Virus record (IMG/VR): IMGVR_UViG_3300017989_000184
Coordinates: 1 to 43,586 of that record
Source: a virus
Direction: 5' to 3' (one strand)
DNA length: 43,586 nt
The first letter of the stretch is position 1, and each line of letters starts with the position of its first letter. Below, piece by piece: positions 30,606 to 38,858 of the stretch. A program made the translations under genes and the position numbers. The notes under the pieces were generated by a model. It was not told the origin of the DNA. It searched no databases and saw only the letters and a list, made by a program, of their open reading frames with translations.

Positions 30606-32078
30606 CTATAAAATAAAGGATATGGTTGTTTCGCCGTTTCGATACTGGTTTACCAGATCGGGGAATATCTGCCAGTTAAATTTATTAACGTCGCTCAAAT
30701 CCCTGCTGGCAAGGACGGAATTTTTGAAAGCGGCGAAATCCTCGACGAGGCCGAGAACTTCCCAATCCTGAAAGGCCGCGATCGCCTCTGCCTTTCCGAC
30801 GGACGGAGTCAAAACGACCTGATTGGGGCCGATCCGGTTTCCGTCCCCGGCGAGTTTCGCCTGCGCGAATTTCAGACCGATCCGGCGCTTCCAATCCCAG
30901 CGTAAATAAAGGCAGGTGAACCGGGTGTTCACGTCCAGCCATGCAGTATCCGGGTTGCTCTGCGCGTCAAGCTGATATGTAGTAATCAGCCTTTCAATCA
31001 GGACGTTGCCGGAGGGATCAACCTTGTGGGTTGCGATCCCGTTGTTAAGCAGGGCGGTTTTCTCCGTAAAGGTGAACCGACTTGAAACGGGGCTCGCGGC
31101 GACCCCGACCAGCTTTAATGTCTGGAACGGTTTCGCCTCGTTTCCATTTCCACCGGCGAGCTGGTTTGCGACCTGCCCCGCGATCGCGGCGCTCCATTCA
31201 AAGGCGGGAGTCATGTTGTCATAAATACCCATAAGGACATATTGCTCAGTATTTTTGCCCGAGCCCAGCGTGATCAGATTCGCGTATGTATCCTTTTTGG
31301 TCACAAAGCAGACTCCGTCGATCATTGTCGTCGGACCGAAACGGCGTTCAAGTTCAGTCTGGATCGCGGCAAAATTTGTCGCGTCAACATAGGGGCTGAT
31401 CCAGACCTGATACCATTCATCTGCGAGGGCTGCGATCAGATTAGTAAGCGCGGGATCGCCGGACCCTCCTGACATGGCAGTGATTGTCAGCGCGACGCCT
31501 GCTGGGGTTTCGTCCCCGTCCTGAGCATTCAGCCTGATATCAATATCATTACTGACAACGCCGATATTGAGGGCCTCGAAATCGACCGTGTCAACGGTGT
31601 CGTCCGTTGATTTCATAGGCAGACTCAGATGGTTCGCGTCGATCTCCGCCTTGAGAGCTGCGGAGAGCTGGGCAACCGTCATGCCGGACGTGACGGAAAC
31701 TGCAACGCGCTCGCCTGCAATATAGAGCGCCAGAGTCCCGTTTCCGGTTGCTGCAGACGTGAATTGTACCGAGCCGGTCGCCTTATTTGTCGGCGTCGCA
31801 ACCGGGTCCATCGTTGCAGCGATCGCGGTGATCTCATTTACCCGGTTATTTCTGAAATAAGCCAGCGCCATCCTGTGGATCAGCGACCCCGTCCCGAATT
31901 TTGCGGCAGCATCATTGGGGCTCGAAATAGAAACCAGCGTGTTTGCGCTTTCCGATCCGGCGTCGGTTCCCTGTCCAATCAAAAGAACCTTATAGGCAAG
32001 CTGACCCGCGCCCTGACTTGCGAAGCGGGTATCAAACTTGATCTGGTGCATGGGAACCCTTGTGTTTACAAAATCCAT
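30606..32078 (-). CDS. Contractile tail sheath protein, Mu gpL type (490 aa)
   Basis: The N-terminus (VNTRVPMHQIKFDTRFA) and YKVLLIGQGTDAGS, then a Thr/Ala-rich middle domain, and the C-terminal FTCLYLRWDWKRRIGLKFAQ, DFAAFKNSVLASRD and FNWQIFPDLVNQYR identify a Mu gpL-type sheath. This proves a contractile (myovirus) tail. CGGAGG lies upstream of ATG 32078. Length is near the Mu value. It is followed by the tube gene. Confidence 0.93.
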   Translation of the reverse strand: MDFVNTRVPMHQIKFDTRFASQGAGQLAYKVLLIGQGTDAGSESANTLVSISSPNDAAAKFGTGSLIHRMALAYFRNNRVNEITAIAATMDPVATPTNKATGSVQFTSAATGNGTLALYIAGERVAVSVTSGMTVAQLSAALKAEIDANHLSLPMKSTDDTVDTVDFEALNIGVVSNDIDIRLNAQDGDETPAGVALTITAMSGGSGDPALTNLIAALADEWYQVWISPYVDATNFAAIQTELERRFGPTTMIDGVCFVTKKDTYANLITLGSGKNTEQYVLMGIYDNMTPAFEWSAAIAGQVANQLAGGNGNEAKPFQTLKLVGVAASPVSSRFTFTEKTALLNNGIATHKVDPSGNVLIERLITTYQLDAQSNPDTAWLDVNTRFTCLYLRWDWKRRIGLKFAQAKLAGDGNRIGPNQVVLTPSVGKAEAIAAFQDWEVLGLVEDFAAFKNSVLASRDLSDVNKFNWQIFPDLVNQYRNGETTISFIL

Positions 32079-32092
32079 TTTATTGCCTCCGT

Positions 32093-32359
32093 TTATTTTT
32101 TATTGGTTTTTTTTGATTTCTTTTTTTCGTCCTCCGGCTTTTCCTCTGCCGGGTCCGGGCTGGAGGCAGGCGCCGGGGCGGGTTCCGGGTTGTCGGCCTC
32201 TTTTAATTTCTGAATCGTTACGGCTCCCTCCGCGACGCGGCGAAACCAGTATTGATCATAAATCACTACCCGCCCGGCTTCCGGCAGGTATTGTTTGGGA
32301 TGATCCGGCAGGGGGACCCGCAGCCCTTTTGCCGGTTTTACCAAAACCCTTTCATTCAT
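32093..32359 (-). CDS. DUF2635 protein (Mu gp38 type), 88 aa
   Basis: The pattern VLVKPAKGLRVPLPDHPKQYLPEAGRVV and YWFRRVAEGAV (quoted in part) matches DUF2635, the small protein upstream of the Mu sheath gene. The C-terminus is a disordered acidic/basic Ala-Pro-Lys tail ending KKTNKK. The family function is unknown. It directly precedes the sheath gene in Mu as well. Confidence 0.85.
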   Translation of the reverse strand: MNERVLVKPAKGLRVPLPDHPKQYLPEAGRVVIYDQYWFRRVAEGAVTIQKLKEADNPEPAPAPASSPDPAEEKPEDEKKKSKKTNKK

Positions 32360-32371
32360 AATTTTACTCCA

Positions 32372-32932
32372 TTATGGATTGTTAAAAGTCTGATCCGCCC
32401 TTATATGCGCCGGTCCAGCAGCCCCTTCAATGGCGGCGTCGATCGACGTTACGGACCGGCGCAGAAGATCAAGAGACTGAGCTGGAGGCGCATAGGTCCG
32501 ATATTCAACATTCCAGATTGTTGCCATACCTGAAATGATTTTTTTTCCGTTATTTGTCTGAGTAACCCGCGTACTTTTATAAAGCGTATCGTCAGCCGGG
32601 TCCACCGAATTGAAAACGAGGTAAGGATTGAGGCCGAAAATATTTTCGACCTGTTCAATAATATCGTCGAAAATATCATCCGTTCCGGCGGTGCTTAATT
32701 CTTCTGCAAGCACCTCGACGATAAGCTGGAGGACCCTGTCATAATATCGCGGCGCGCTCTCTTTGTCGTCGGCATCTTCTTCGTGCATATAAACTGCTAT
32801 TGCCGGAAATTCAACCTCGAACCATGGGAGGGCGCGGGATTTATAGATAGAAACCTGTTGAGAATTATAAGTAATATTCCCGGTGAGCATCGAGACAACA
32901 TTGTTGCGGATCGTCTTGCGGGTATGCGCCAT
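32372..32932 (-). CDS. Minor tail / tail-terminator-like protein (186 aa)
   Basis: The sequence (TRKTIRNNVVSML, SRALPWFEVEFPAIAVYM, YYDRVLQLIVEVLAE, DDIIEQVENIFGLNP, MATIWNVEYRTYAPP) has the pattern of lambda-U / Mu gp37-like tail completion proteins: an N-terminal helix then alternating strands, ending with a strand-helix. It would cap the tail and meet the head-tail connector. The position between the head-tail joining gene and DUF2635 supports this. The exact family is not certain. Confidence 0.65.
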   Translation of the reverse strand: MAHTRKTIRNNVVSMLTGNITYNSQQVSIYKSRALPWFEVEFPAIAVYMHEEDADDKESAPRYYDRVLQLIVEVLAEELSTAGTDDIFDDIIEQVENIFGLNPYLVFNSVDPADDTLYKSTRVTQTNNGKKIISGMATIWNVEYRTYAPPAQSLDLLRRSVTSIDAAIEGAAGPAHIRADQTFNNP

Positions 32933-32934
32933 GA

Positions 32935-33273
32935 TTAGACCTTTTCATGCAAGAGACAAAGGACCGTTCCAACGCCGTCATATTGAGGCTCGATCACCTT
33001 ATATCTGACGCCGCGAACTTCAATTTCGTCGCCGGGCTTTACCGCAGCCTGCAGATCGTTTTCATTGATCCGGGCGACGGGCTGCCGGGAGATTACTCTT
33101 TCCCCTGAGTCAGGGTCAACGGTTTCAAACTCGTTATCGAATATTACCGCGACCTCATACGATCCGCCTGCTGCGGGATAATAAATGCAGGTCCCCGCGT
33201 CCTCTGCAAACTCAGACTTGTTAAAGAACGTTTCGTCCAGATCATTACTCAAGTCTTCCTTAAAAGTCGCCAT
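32935..33273 (-). CDS. Head-tail joining protein, FII-like (112 aa)
   Basis: A small beta protein: TCIYYPAAGGSYEVAVIFDNEFE, then VRGVRYKVIEPQYDGVGTVLCLL at the end, which is the closing pattern of head-tail joining proteins of the lambda FII kind (Y-x-V ... D-G-x-G-x-x-x-L-x-L). The protein would join the filled head to the tail. It lies between the FI-like and tail-terminator genes. Length fits the family. Confidence 0.75.
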   Translation of the reverse strand: MATFKEDLSNDLDETFFNKSEFAEDAGTCIYYPAAGGSYEVAVIFDNEFETVDPDSGERVISRQPVARINENDLQAAVKPGDEIEVRGVRYKVIEPQYDGVGTVLCLLHEKV

Positions 33274-33274
33274 A

Positions 33275-33670
33275 TCATTTCAGCGCCTTTTTAGCAGCCT
33301 TGATAATGTTCCGCGCCGTCTTAACTCCAATGCCGGGGATCACGGCGATCGCCTCTGGAGCCGAATCTGCGACGGCAGAAATTTTCTTGATACCGATCCT
33401 TTTAAGGGCCTGATCCAGTTCTTCTCCGACGCCATTGATCTGAGTTAGATCGTCGTCGGAGTCTTCGGTTTCGGGGTCCGTCTTGTCGTCGGAATCTCCG
33501 GCGGTTTCATTTGCCGGCTCGGGCTTTTCCGCAGGCTTGTCGTCGGAAACGGGCTCGGCGAGGTTGAGATCGAGCAATTCCTGAGCCTCGTCCTCCGTAA
33601 CCTCCAGAATTTCTCCGGCGTCATAATACTGCTTATTATGTTTGATACAGGAGATAGCTTTCAGCTGCAT
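33275..33670 (-). CDS. FI-like head protein fused to a helix-hairpin-helix domain (131 aa)
   Basis: Residues 1-40 (KAISCIKHNKQYYDAGEILEV ... AQELLDLNLAEP) match the small 'KxxxIKHNG' head-associated domain that often follows the capsid gene. An acidic, Pro/Asp/Glu-rich linker (about 42-75) connects to a C-terminal double helix-hairpin-helix (LTQINGVGEELDQAL, then AIAVIPGIGVKTARNIIKAAKK), a DNA-binding module. So the protein could bind DNA during packaging or head completion, as lambda FI helps terminase (inference). GGAGG precedes ATG 33670. Confidence 0.7.
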   Translation of the reverse strand: MQLKAISCIKHNKQYYDAGEILEVTEDEAQELLDLNLAEPVSDDKPAEKPEPANETAGDSDDKTDPETEDSDDDLTQINGVGEELDQALKRIGIKKISAVADSAPEAIAVIPGIGVKTARNIIKAAKKALK

Positions 33671-33690
33671 AATTTTTCCTCCAGTTTAAG

Positions 33691-33732
33691 AAAGGGGAGC
33701 GCGCGACCGCCAAGAAAAAGCCGCGCCTCCCC
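33691..33732 (-). terminator. Terminator-like hairpin after the capsid gene
   Basis: On the minus strand GGGGAGGCGCG pairs with CGCGCGCTCCCC with one bulge (plus coordinates 33694-33732), followed by TTTCTT. It lies directly after the major capsid gene, a common place for partial termination that keeps capsid mRNA abundant. The weak T-run suggests read-through into the tail genes. Confidence 0.6.
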
Positions 33733-33758
33733 GTGCGGTGTCCATCAACCGGAAAATT

Positions 33759-34796
33759 TTACGCAACCGTCGCGTGAGCGAAACCGTCGATCTGGTGCGG
33801 GGCCACCAGCGGCGAGCTCTGGACAAGCAGCAGCCGGGCGCTGGGGTCCTTCTCGATCCATGAGTTCGGGAAGAACTTGACCGGGGCCAGCGCTTCGAGG
33901 TCCTTGATCGCGCCGAAATGCTGCACGCAACGCGCGTCGGTCGAACCCATGATCACGGTTTTGGAAGTCATGATCGGAGTCACAACCCCCGCGTCCGTTT
34001 CATAGTATTCCGAATAGGAATAGAGATCGACATTGGGACGGCGCAGGGTGCCGAGAAATTCAAGGCCGCTGGGCAGCTCGCGGGGATTGATCTGACCGAG
34101 ATCGATCCGCCGGTTATCGAAAACGCTGGTGCTGCCGGATACCTTGGGATGATTCAGGAAAAGCGCAGCCGCGTCCTGATCCATGATAACGTCCCTCGGG
34201 ATCAGCCCGGAGTCCTTCTTGATCAGCTCATACCACGTTTTCAGATCGCCGACCGGGTCCGCGTTGGTCGTGTCGTCCCATTTGTCGGTTCCCGTCAGCG
34301 TGATCTTGTGGGTTGTTTTCATGTTGAAATCGACCGACAGGGAAATGCCGTCGCCGGAATAGGTGATCGAGCCCTGAGTTGAAAGAGACTGATGGGCCAT
34401 GAATTCCATTCGCCGGATAATCATATCCATGAACTCTTTCATCTGTTTCGCGAGCTCTTCGCGCGCGAGCTGCTGCCCGGTTCTGCCGCCCTCATAAATA
34501 TTCATTCCGGGCTTGGTTTTTAGAAGGTCCTCAGCCGTGGTCACGTCCTTAATTTTGATATAGGGCGGCTGGACGGACCGGCGCTCGAAACCGCGCTTCT
34601 CGATCAGCTTGCCCTGCATATTCGCGGCGACATAGGGAGCCAGCTTGCGCGTGCCGCGTACAAAGTCGATATCAATGTACTCGGACTGCGACCGTTTTGT
34701 TTCCGTGAAAAACTTTGAAAGAAACGGGGTCCTCACGGGATAGATATACTCGATCTGCTTGAGCATGGACCGGCTGCTGAAAATATCTATTGACAT
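33759..34796 (-). CDS. Major capsid protein E, lambda type (345 aa)
   Basis: The pattern of lambda-E-type capsids is present: FSSRSMLKQIEYIYPVRTPFLSKFF, DIDFVRGTRKLAPYV, RTGQQLAREELAKQMKEFMDMIIRRMEFMA (quoted in part), and the C-terminal STDARCVQHFGAIKDLE plus FPNSWIEKDPSARLLLVQSSPLVAP. It builds the icosahedral shell in the HK97 fold. Length matches lambda E (341). AAGAGG is upstream of ATG 34796. The decoration protein D gene precedes it, as in lambda. Confidence 0.93.
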   Translation of the reverse strand: MSIDIFSSRSMLKQIEYIYPVRTPFLSKFFTETKRSQSEYIDIDFVRGTRKLAPYVAANMQGKLIEKRGFERRSVQPPYIKIKDVTTAEDLLKTKPGMNIYEGGRTGQQLAREELAKQMKEFMDMIIRRMEFMAHQSLSTQGSITYSGDGISLSVDFNMKTTHKITLTGTDKWDDTTNADPVGDLKTWYELIKKDSGLIPRDVIMDQDAAALFLNHPKVSGSTSVFDNRRIDLGQINPRELPSGLEFLGTLRRPNVDLYSYSEYYETDAGVVTPIMTSKTVIMGSTDARCVQHFGAIKDLEALAPVKFFPNSWIEKDPSARLLLVQSSPLVAPHQIDGFAHATVA

Positions 34797-34847
34797 TTTT
34801 TATACCTCTTTTTTTTAGTTATAGGTTGAATTCATATTTTCCGGTTT

Positions 34848-35492
34848 TTAGGTGTTGGTAATGGGAGTCACCTGAAACATGCTCAGCTTTCTCATGGCGT
34901 CCTTATGCGTTGCCGCCGTATCGGACCCGCCAAAAGTCAGCGCTTCCTCGTTGAACTCGCCGGTAAGGGCGACCGGGATCGACTGCGCGCCGCCGGAGGC
35001 GTCCTTGTCCTCCAGAAGAACGCCATAGGGGTTTCCGCTCCCGTCGATCGCGGCGCTATTCACGGAAACCAGCTCGCCGGAGCCTGCCGGGGTCGTGATC
35101 GTGAAAATATCTCCGACCGCAAAATCCGTTGTGCCGTCGTTGATTGTCAGGTCCAGCTGATCCGACGTGAACGCCACGCCGACCTGAGCGATACCGACCT
35201 GACTGCCATCGGGAGCCAGAATTTCAAAGGTCCCGCCGTCCGTCGCCGCGAGAATTCCCTTCGCGGTATAGGTGCCGGGCTGAACGTTTTTCTTTGCGGC
35301 AACGCCGGTGCAGGTTCCGTCGCCTGTGTTCCCCGCGTCCGCGAGGCCGGTTGCGGCAACGGTTCCGACAGTCTTTTTTCCCATAACGCAGCCGCGAGAA
35401 AGATTCTCGCCGGATTCCAGCGTTTCGGGGCTGGTTTTAATGGGGAAATCTCCGCCGATCACCTTGTCCGGGGTAAAAGTTTCACTTGACAT
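34848..35492 (-). CDS. Head decoration protein D-like (214 aa)
   Basis: The N-terminus (PDKVIGGDFPIKTSPETLESGENLSRGCVMGKK, shortened to its key pattern) and the C-terminus (YGVLLEDKDASGGAQSIPVALTGEFNEEAL) match the lambda-D/HDPD decoration family. Between them lies an inserted beta domain of about 90 residues (GDGTCTGVA ... GIAQVGVAF ... GDIFTITTP). The protein caps capsid threefold sites. It is larger than lambda D (110 residues) because of the insert. GGAGGACAAAAA precedes ATG 35492. Confidence 0.88.
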   Translation of the reverse strand: MSSETFTPDKVIGGDFPIKTSPETLESGENLSRGCVMGKKTVGTVAATGLADAGNTGDGTCTGVAAKKNVQPGTYTAKGILAATDGGTFEILAPDGSQVGIAQVGVAFTSDQLDLTINDGTTDFAVGDIFTITTPAGSGELVSVNSAAIDGSGNPYGVLLEDKDASGGAQSIPVALTGEFNEEALTFGGSDTAATHKDAMRKLSMFQVTPITNT

Positions 35493-35522
35493 TTTTTGTC
35501 CTCCGTTTTGGTTATGGGTTAT

Positions 35523-35984
35523 TTAATTCCGGGTTGCTGCCATGATATCGGGGCGCGCGATCCCTGCGGCGATCGCTGCAGCTTTCGCCTCCTCGGCGTC
35601 CTGTTTGTCCTCGTCCGGGGTGTTTGCCGGGGCCTTGTCGATCGTCGCGACCTGATCGATCACCTGCTGATTATCTGCGGCGCGATTTTCGATCTGAATC
35701 TTCTCGCCCTTGCCCTGCGCTTCCAGAAGCTTTACGGCGACAGACTCCTTGGTTTCCTTGGGGTCTTTAAGTGCCGAGTCAATAATTTTTTTCGCGGCGT
35801 CCCCGGTCGCCGGGATCGACATGATACCCGCGAGCCTTTCGCGCTCGTTTTTCGCGCCGGTTTCCTCGGCGTTTTTCAGCGCGGTTTCCGCTTCGGCGTT
35901 GAGGGTTTCCCTCACGGTATCCTCAAGCTGCGCCGTCAGCTCGGGATATTTGGCCTTTAACTCTGCAACTGTTTTGGGTTCCAT
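35523..35984 (-). CDS. Nested capsid scaffold protein (153 aa)
   Basis: An in-frame ATG at 35984 (MEPKTVAELKAKYPEL) inside the protease gene has its own GGAGGG (35988-35993, minus strand). The product is a helical, Glu/Lys/Ala-rich protein, as expected of a scaffold made from the 3' part of a protease gene (lambda C/Nu3). Nested scaffold genes of this kind are established; here the internal ribosome binding site is the evidence. Confidence 0.75.
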   Translation of the reverse strand: MEPKTVAELKAKYPELTAQLEDTVRETLNAEAETALKNAEETGAKNERERLAGIMSIPATGDAAKKIIDSALKDPKETKESVAVKLLEAQGKGEKIQIENRAADNQQVIDQVATIDKAPANTPDEDKQDAEEAKAAAIAAGIARPDIMAATRN

Positions 35985-37049
35985 TTCTGGCCCTCCATTT
36001 TGTTTTGGTTGATTTTTAGGCTCAATCTGATTTGAAATATTCATAAAAGTAAGCAATTTGTCAAGGTTTTTGAAATCGCAGCCGTCAAGGGTATAATGGG
36101 CCGCGCGCTTGACCTGCCCCTGATTTTCATCAACGAGGCCGAATTCAAGGGCCTCTTTTCCCGTGAACCATGTTTCCGCGTCCATCTTGGACTGAATCTC
36201 GTCCACGGTTTTGCCGGACCGATCCGCATAGACCTGCGCGATCTGTCCTCGAATTTTATCTAATAGCTCGGCCTCCTTTCGCATTGCTTCGGCGTCGCCG
36301 ATCTGGACGCCCTGCGGATTGTGGATCATTAAGAGCGCATTATCAGGCATTGTGATTTTATCGCCTGCCATTGCGATCACCGATCCCATACTCGCAGCCA
36401 TCCCGTCAATGAAAACGTGAATATTTTTGCCGGAATTTTTGAGATTATTATAGATTGCCATGCCGTGATGGACCACTCCGCCGGGCGAATCTATATGCAG
36501 CTCGATTGAACTCGATTTTATTTTATTGAACTGGTTCACAAAGGCTGACGCGGAAACGCCAAAAGCGCCGATCGCGTCGTAAATGTCAATCCGGGTCCCG
36601 CCTCCGGCCTGAGCCTCGATCTTGAACCACGTCTGCGACTGAGGCGCCGGGTCCGGGTCCGGTTCCGGGCCTGCCTCTGCTTTTTTCGGCGCGGCAGGTT
36701 CAAAACGGATCGGAGTCACCTTGTTATCCTTGAGCCATTTCCGGGCCTGATCCGCAGTCCAGTTTGCAGTTGGAAATCGCAAGGTCTGGGGTGCAGCTGC
36801 GCGTCCGCTTTGAGACTTGAGCTGGCCCCAAATAACTGAGACGGTCGCCGGTACTTTGATCCGTCCGAAAATGGTTCCGCCCTTTGTGCGCCGGAATTTA
36901 CCGCCAGAGGACCAGTCTGGTTTCTCTTTAAAGTCGCCGGGATTCCGCAGGCGTGCGGCGTGTTCATTCGGGTAAGGATTTTTCAGCGTATCGGGATCAA
37001 CTATGGTCCCCAGAATAATAGCGGCGTTTACAAGGTGATCCCAATTCAT
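35523..37049 (-). CDS. Head maturation protease (ClpP-fold) with C-terminal scaffold (508 aa)
   Basis: Residues 1-110 form an N-terminal domain (RNPGDFKEKPDW ... FGRIKVPATVSVIWG ... ANWTADQARKWLKDNKV). The ClpP-fold protease follows (about 140-330): IELHIDSPGGVVHHGMAIYN, catalytic Ser in GMAASMGSVIAMAGDKI and His in NALLMIHNPQG. The C-terminal 150 residues are Ala/Glu/Lys-rich scaffold sequence, also made alone from an internal start at 35984. It cleaves scaffold and capsid proteins during head assembly. The N-terminal extension is unusual for lambda C but known in other phage proteases. GGGAGG precedes ATG 37049. Confidence 0.88.
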   Translation of the reverse strand: MNWDHLVNAAIILGTIVDPDTLKNPYPNEHAARLRNPGDFKEKPDWSSGGKFRRTKGGTIFGRIKVPATVSVIWGQLKSQSGRAAAPQTLRFPTANWTADQARKWLKDNKVTPIRFEPAAPKKAEAGPEPDPDPAPQSQTWFKIEAQAGGGTRIDIYDAIGAFGVSASAFVNQFNKIKSSSIELHIDSPGGVVHHGMAIYNNLKNSGKNIHVFIDGMAASMGSVIAMAGDKITMPDNALLMIHNPQGVQIGDAEAMRKEAELLDKIRGQIAQVYADRSGKTVDEIQSKMDAETWFTGKEALEFGLVDENQGQVKRAAHYTLDGCDFKNLDKLLTFMNISNQIEPKNQPKQNGGPEMEPKTVAELKAKYPELTAQLEDTVRETLNAEAETALKNAEETGAKNERERLAGIMSIPATGDAAKKIIDSALKDPKETKESVAVKLLEAQGKGEKIQIENRAADNQQVIDQVATIDKAPANTPDEDKQDAEEAKAAAIAAGIARPDIMAATRN

Positions 37050-38599
37050 TGAATCCCTCCCCCGGCGGTCGTTTTCACCGGCTGAATATTTCTTTCATTT
37101 AAAAATTTTTCTTCACGTCCCAGCCGGTCCATGCCGGATTCCCAATCTCCGCCGTTCATTGTTGCGTATTCATCCTCGTATGTTCCGAGGCGCGCGTTGA
37201 TCTTTTCTTTTGCGGCCTTGATTTCCTTGAGCGGATCGATCATGCCGCGCCCGATATTTGATTGCCACGCCGATCCGAGCCATGCAAAGCGAATGAAATT
37301 GTCGTCCATGAAGCCCGGCGCTTTTATTTTCCCTTTAATAATCTGGTCTGTTAAAAATTCCTCATAGATCAGATCGCACCAGTTTCGAGCCAGCCATGCG
37401 CGCCGGTTTGTTACGAATTTCCAGAACTCAATAAGTGCCGCGCGACTCGCGGAATATGAACTCGAAAAGTGCTGGATTAGAACCTCGAACGGAATTCCCG
37501 TCGCGGCTCCGACCTGTTCGACGACTGCATTATAAAAAGGTTTGAATGAATCATTTGGGCGCTTCGGATCGGCGGTTTCGATCGATTCATTTTCACCGAG
37601 ATCAATAATCGTTCCGTTTCCCATTTCGATCAGTTTGTTGTCGGAGTCCGACCCGGTAAGAATAGATTGATCGTCGGTATATCCCGCGCCAAGTCCCGCG
37701 CCGTCGCCCTTGCTCTCCTGTTTTATAAAGACGGTGAAAAAGGAGCTGACAACTGCAGCCATAAGCTCGGATTCTGAATATCTTGAAAGTTGTTTTAATG
37801 TCTCGACGACAGGGGTTAGAATTGGATAGCCGCGACGCTGGCTCGGCCGCTTCGGTTTGAATAGGTGAATGACGTTTCGCCGCCCTGACTTGGAGCCAAA
37901 AGCCGGGATCGGTGTCCATTCAAAAGAGGGCATTTCAGCGCCGGGATGGGATTTCTGAAACCAGTAGCGGACCGGCGCGCCCGTGCTTGGATTAATCTCA
38001 ATTCCCTGAGTCAGGTTTTTTGAATTTGGCTGCATCTGCGGATTTGAAACATAATCGCCCTCATAAAGTGAAATTCTCAAATCGCAGTCCGACCGGGGAC
38101 GCGGGACCAGAGGCATTACTGCAAAACAGTCGCCGGACATAAGCGCAGAAAGGAAAGCAACCTCAGTCATTTCATAAAAATTGAGTGTCCGGGCAAGGTC
38201 CGCATCCTTGGAGCTTGCCCACTGATCAAAACGCGCCTCGGTTTCCCGCTCCCATTGATCAGCCGCATCGTCTTCAATGTTCAGGAGTTTCCTTTTGATC
38301 CGGCTCTGGAGTCTGAGGCCCGAGCCGACAACGTTTTCAGCCGCCCGGTCCAGCGCGCCTGCTGCCAGCGGAGTATTCCTGTAAAGGTCCCGGCTTCGCT
38401 CTCGAATCGTTGCGAGCTCGCCATTTAAATCCGTATTTGGATCGCCGTCAGATGTAAGCCAGCCGCGCATAGAGCGCCGGGCGTGATCCCCGGCGACAAA
38501 AGAGGCTTGGTTTCTGATTTGTAAAAGTAATTTTTCCCGGTCCGAAAGGATCGGCCTGTTCAGGTGATCGTAAAGTCTTTTGCGGCCTGTTTTAACCAT
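37046..38599 (-). CDS. Portal protein, lambda gpB type (517 aa)
   Basis: The pattern of lambda-type portals is present: RSMRGWLTSDGDPNTDLNGELATIRERSRDLYRNTPLAAGALDRAAENVVGSGL (quoted in part), then YVSNPQ and GIEINPSTGAPVRYWFQ, SRYSESELMAAVVSSFFTVFIK, and FEVLIQHFSSSYSASRAALIEFWKF. The portal forms the dodecameric channel through which DNA enters and leaves. Length is normal. It overlaps the protease gene by four bases. Confidence 0.93.
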   Translation of the reverse strand: MVKTGRKRLYDHLNRPILSDREKLLLQIRNQASFVAGDHARRSMRGWLTSDGDPNTDLNGELATIRERSRDLYRNTPLAAGALDRAAENVVGSGLRLQSRIKRKLLNIEDDAADQWERETEARFDQWASSKDADLARTLNFYEMTEVAFLSALMSGDCFAVMPLVPRPRSDCDLRISLYEGDYVSNPQMQPNSKNLTQGIEINPSTGAPVRYWFQKSHPGAEMPSFEWTPIPAFGSKSGRRNVIHLFKPKRPSQRRGYPILTPVVETLKQLSRYSESELMAAVVSSFFTVFIKQESKGDGAGLGAGYTDDQSILTGSDSDNKLIEMGNGTIIDLGENESIETADPKRPNDSFKPFYNAVVEQVGAATGIPFEVLIQHFSSSYSASRAALIEFWKFVTNRRAWLARNWCDLIYEEFLTDQIIKGKIKAPGFMDDNFIRFAWLGSAWQSNIGRGMIDPLKEIKAAKEKINARLGTYEDEYATMNGGDWESGMDRLGREEKFLNERNIQPVKTTAGGGIQ

Positions 38600-38643
38600 T
38601 TACTTTCTAATATACTTAGGAATTTTTGAAAAAACAACTGATT

Positions 38644-38856
38644 TCAAATATCGCGCGGGACCGCCCTGCGCTGCCGCAGCCCCCCGCTTGAAATTTCGGC
38701 AACCTTATTCTGCCAAAATATAATGTTTTTACGGATTTCCTCGGCGTCAGCGCGGGACAGGGAGCGCCCCCCGATTGAGTAAGATTGACCATTCGCAACC
38801 GCGAGATCGGCTGCGAGCCAAGCGTCAAGATGGGCCTGAGCCTGTGCCTCTGTCAT
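38644..38856 (-). CDS. Head-tail joining GpW-like small protein (70 aa)
   Basis: AAAGGAG precedes ATG 38856. The pattern (AQAHLDAWLAADLAVANGQSYSIGGRSLSRADAEEIRKNIIFWQN, in part) matches the small protein found between terminase and portal genes, called GpW-like or DUF6148. It is thought to join head and tail. A second open frame on the same strand (38616-38828) is out of frame and not supported. The length fits the family. Confidence 0.78.
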   Translation of the reverse strand: MTEAQAQAHLDAWLAADLAVANGQSYSIGGRSLSRADAEEIRKNIIFWQNKVAEISSGGLRQRRAVPRDI

Positions 38857-38858
38857 TG

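Noticed and set aside
31629-32213. Long rightward open frame (194 codons) opposite the sheath gene
   Set aside because: It is antisense to a well-supported sheath gene, is rich in Arg/Cys/Gly as expected of a shadow frame, and has no domain pattern.
34905-35489. Long rightward open frame (194 codons) opposite the decoration protein gene
   Set aside because: Antisense to a clear head gene; composition is typical of a GC-rich shadow and no ribosome binding site fits.
38616-38828. Leftward open frame overlapping the GpW-like gene in another frame
   Set aside because: The neighbouring frame has the family pattern and an AAAGGAG site; this one has neither.
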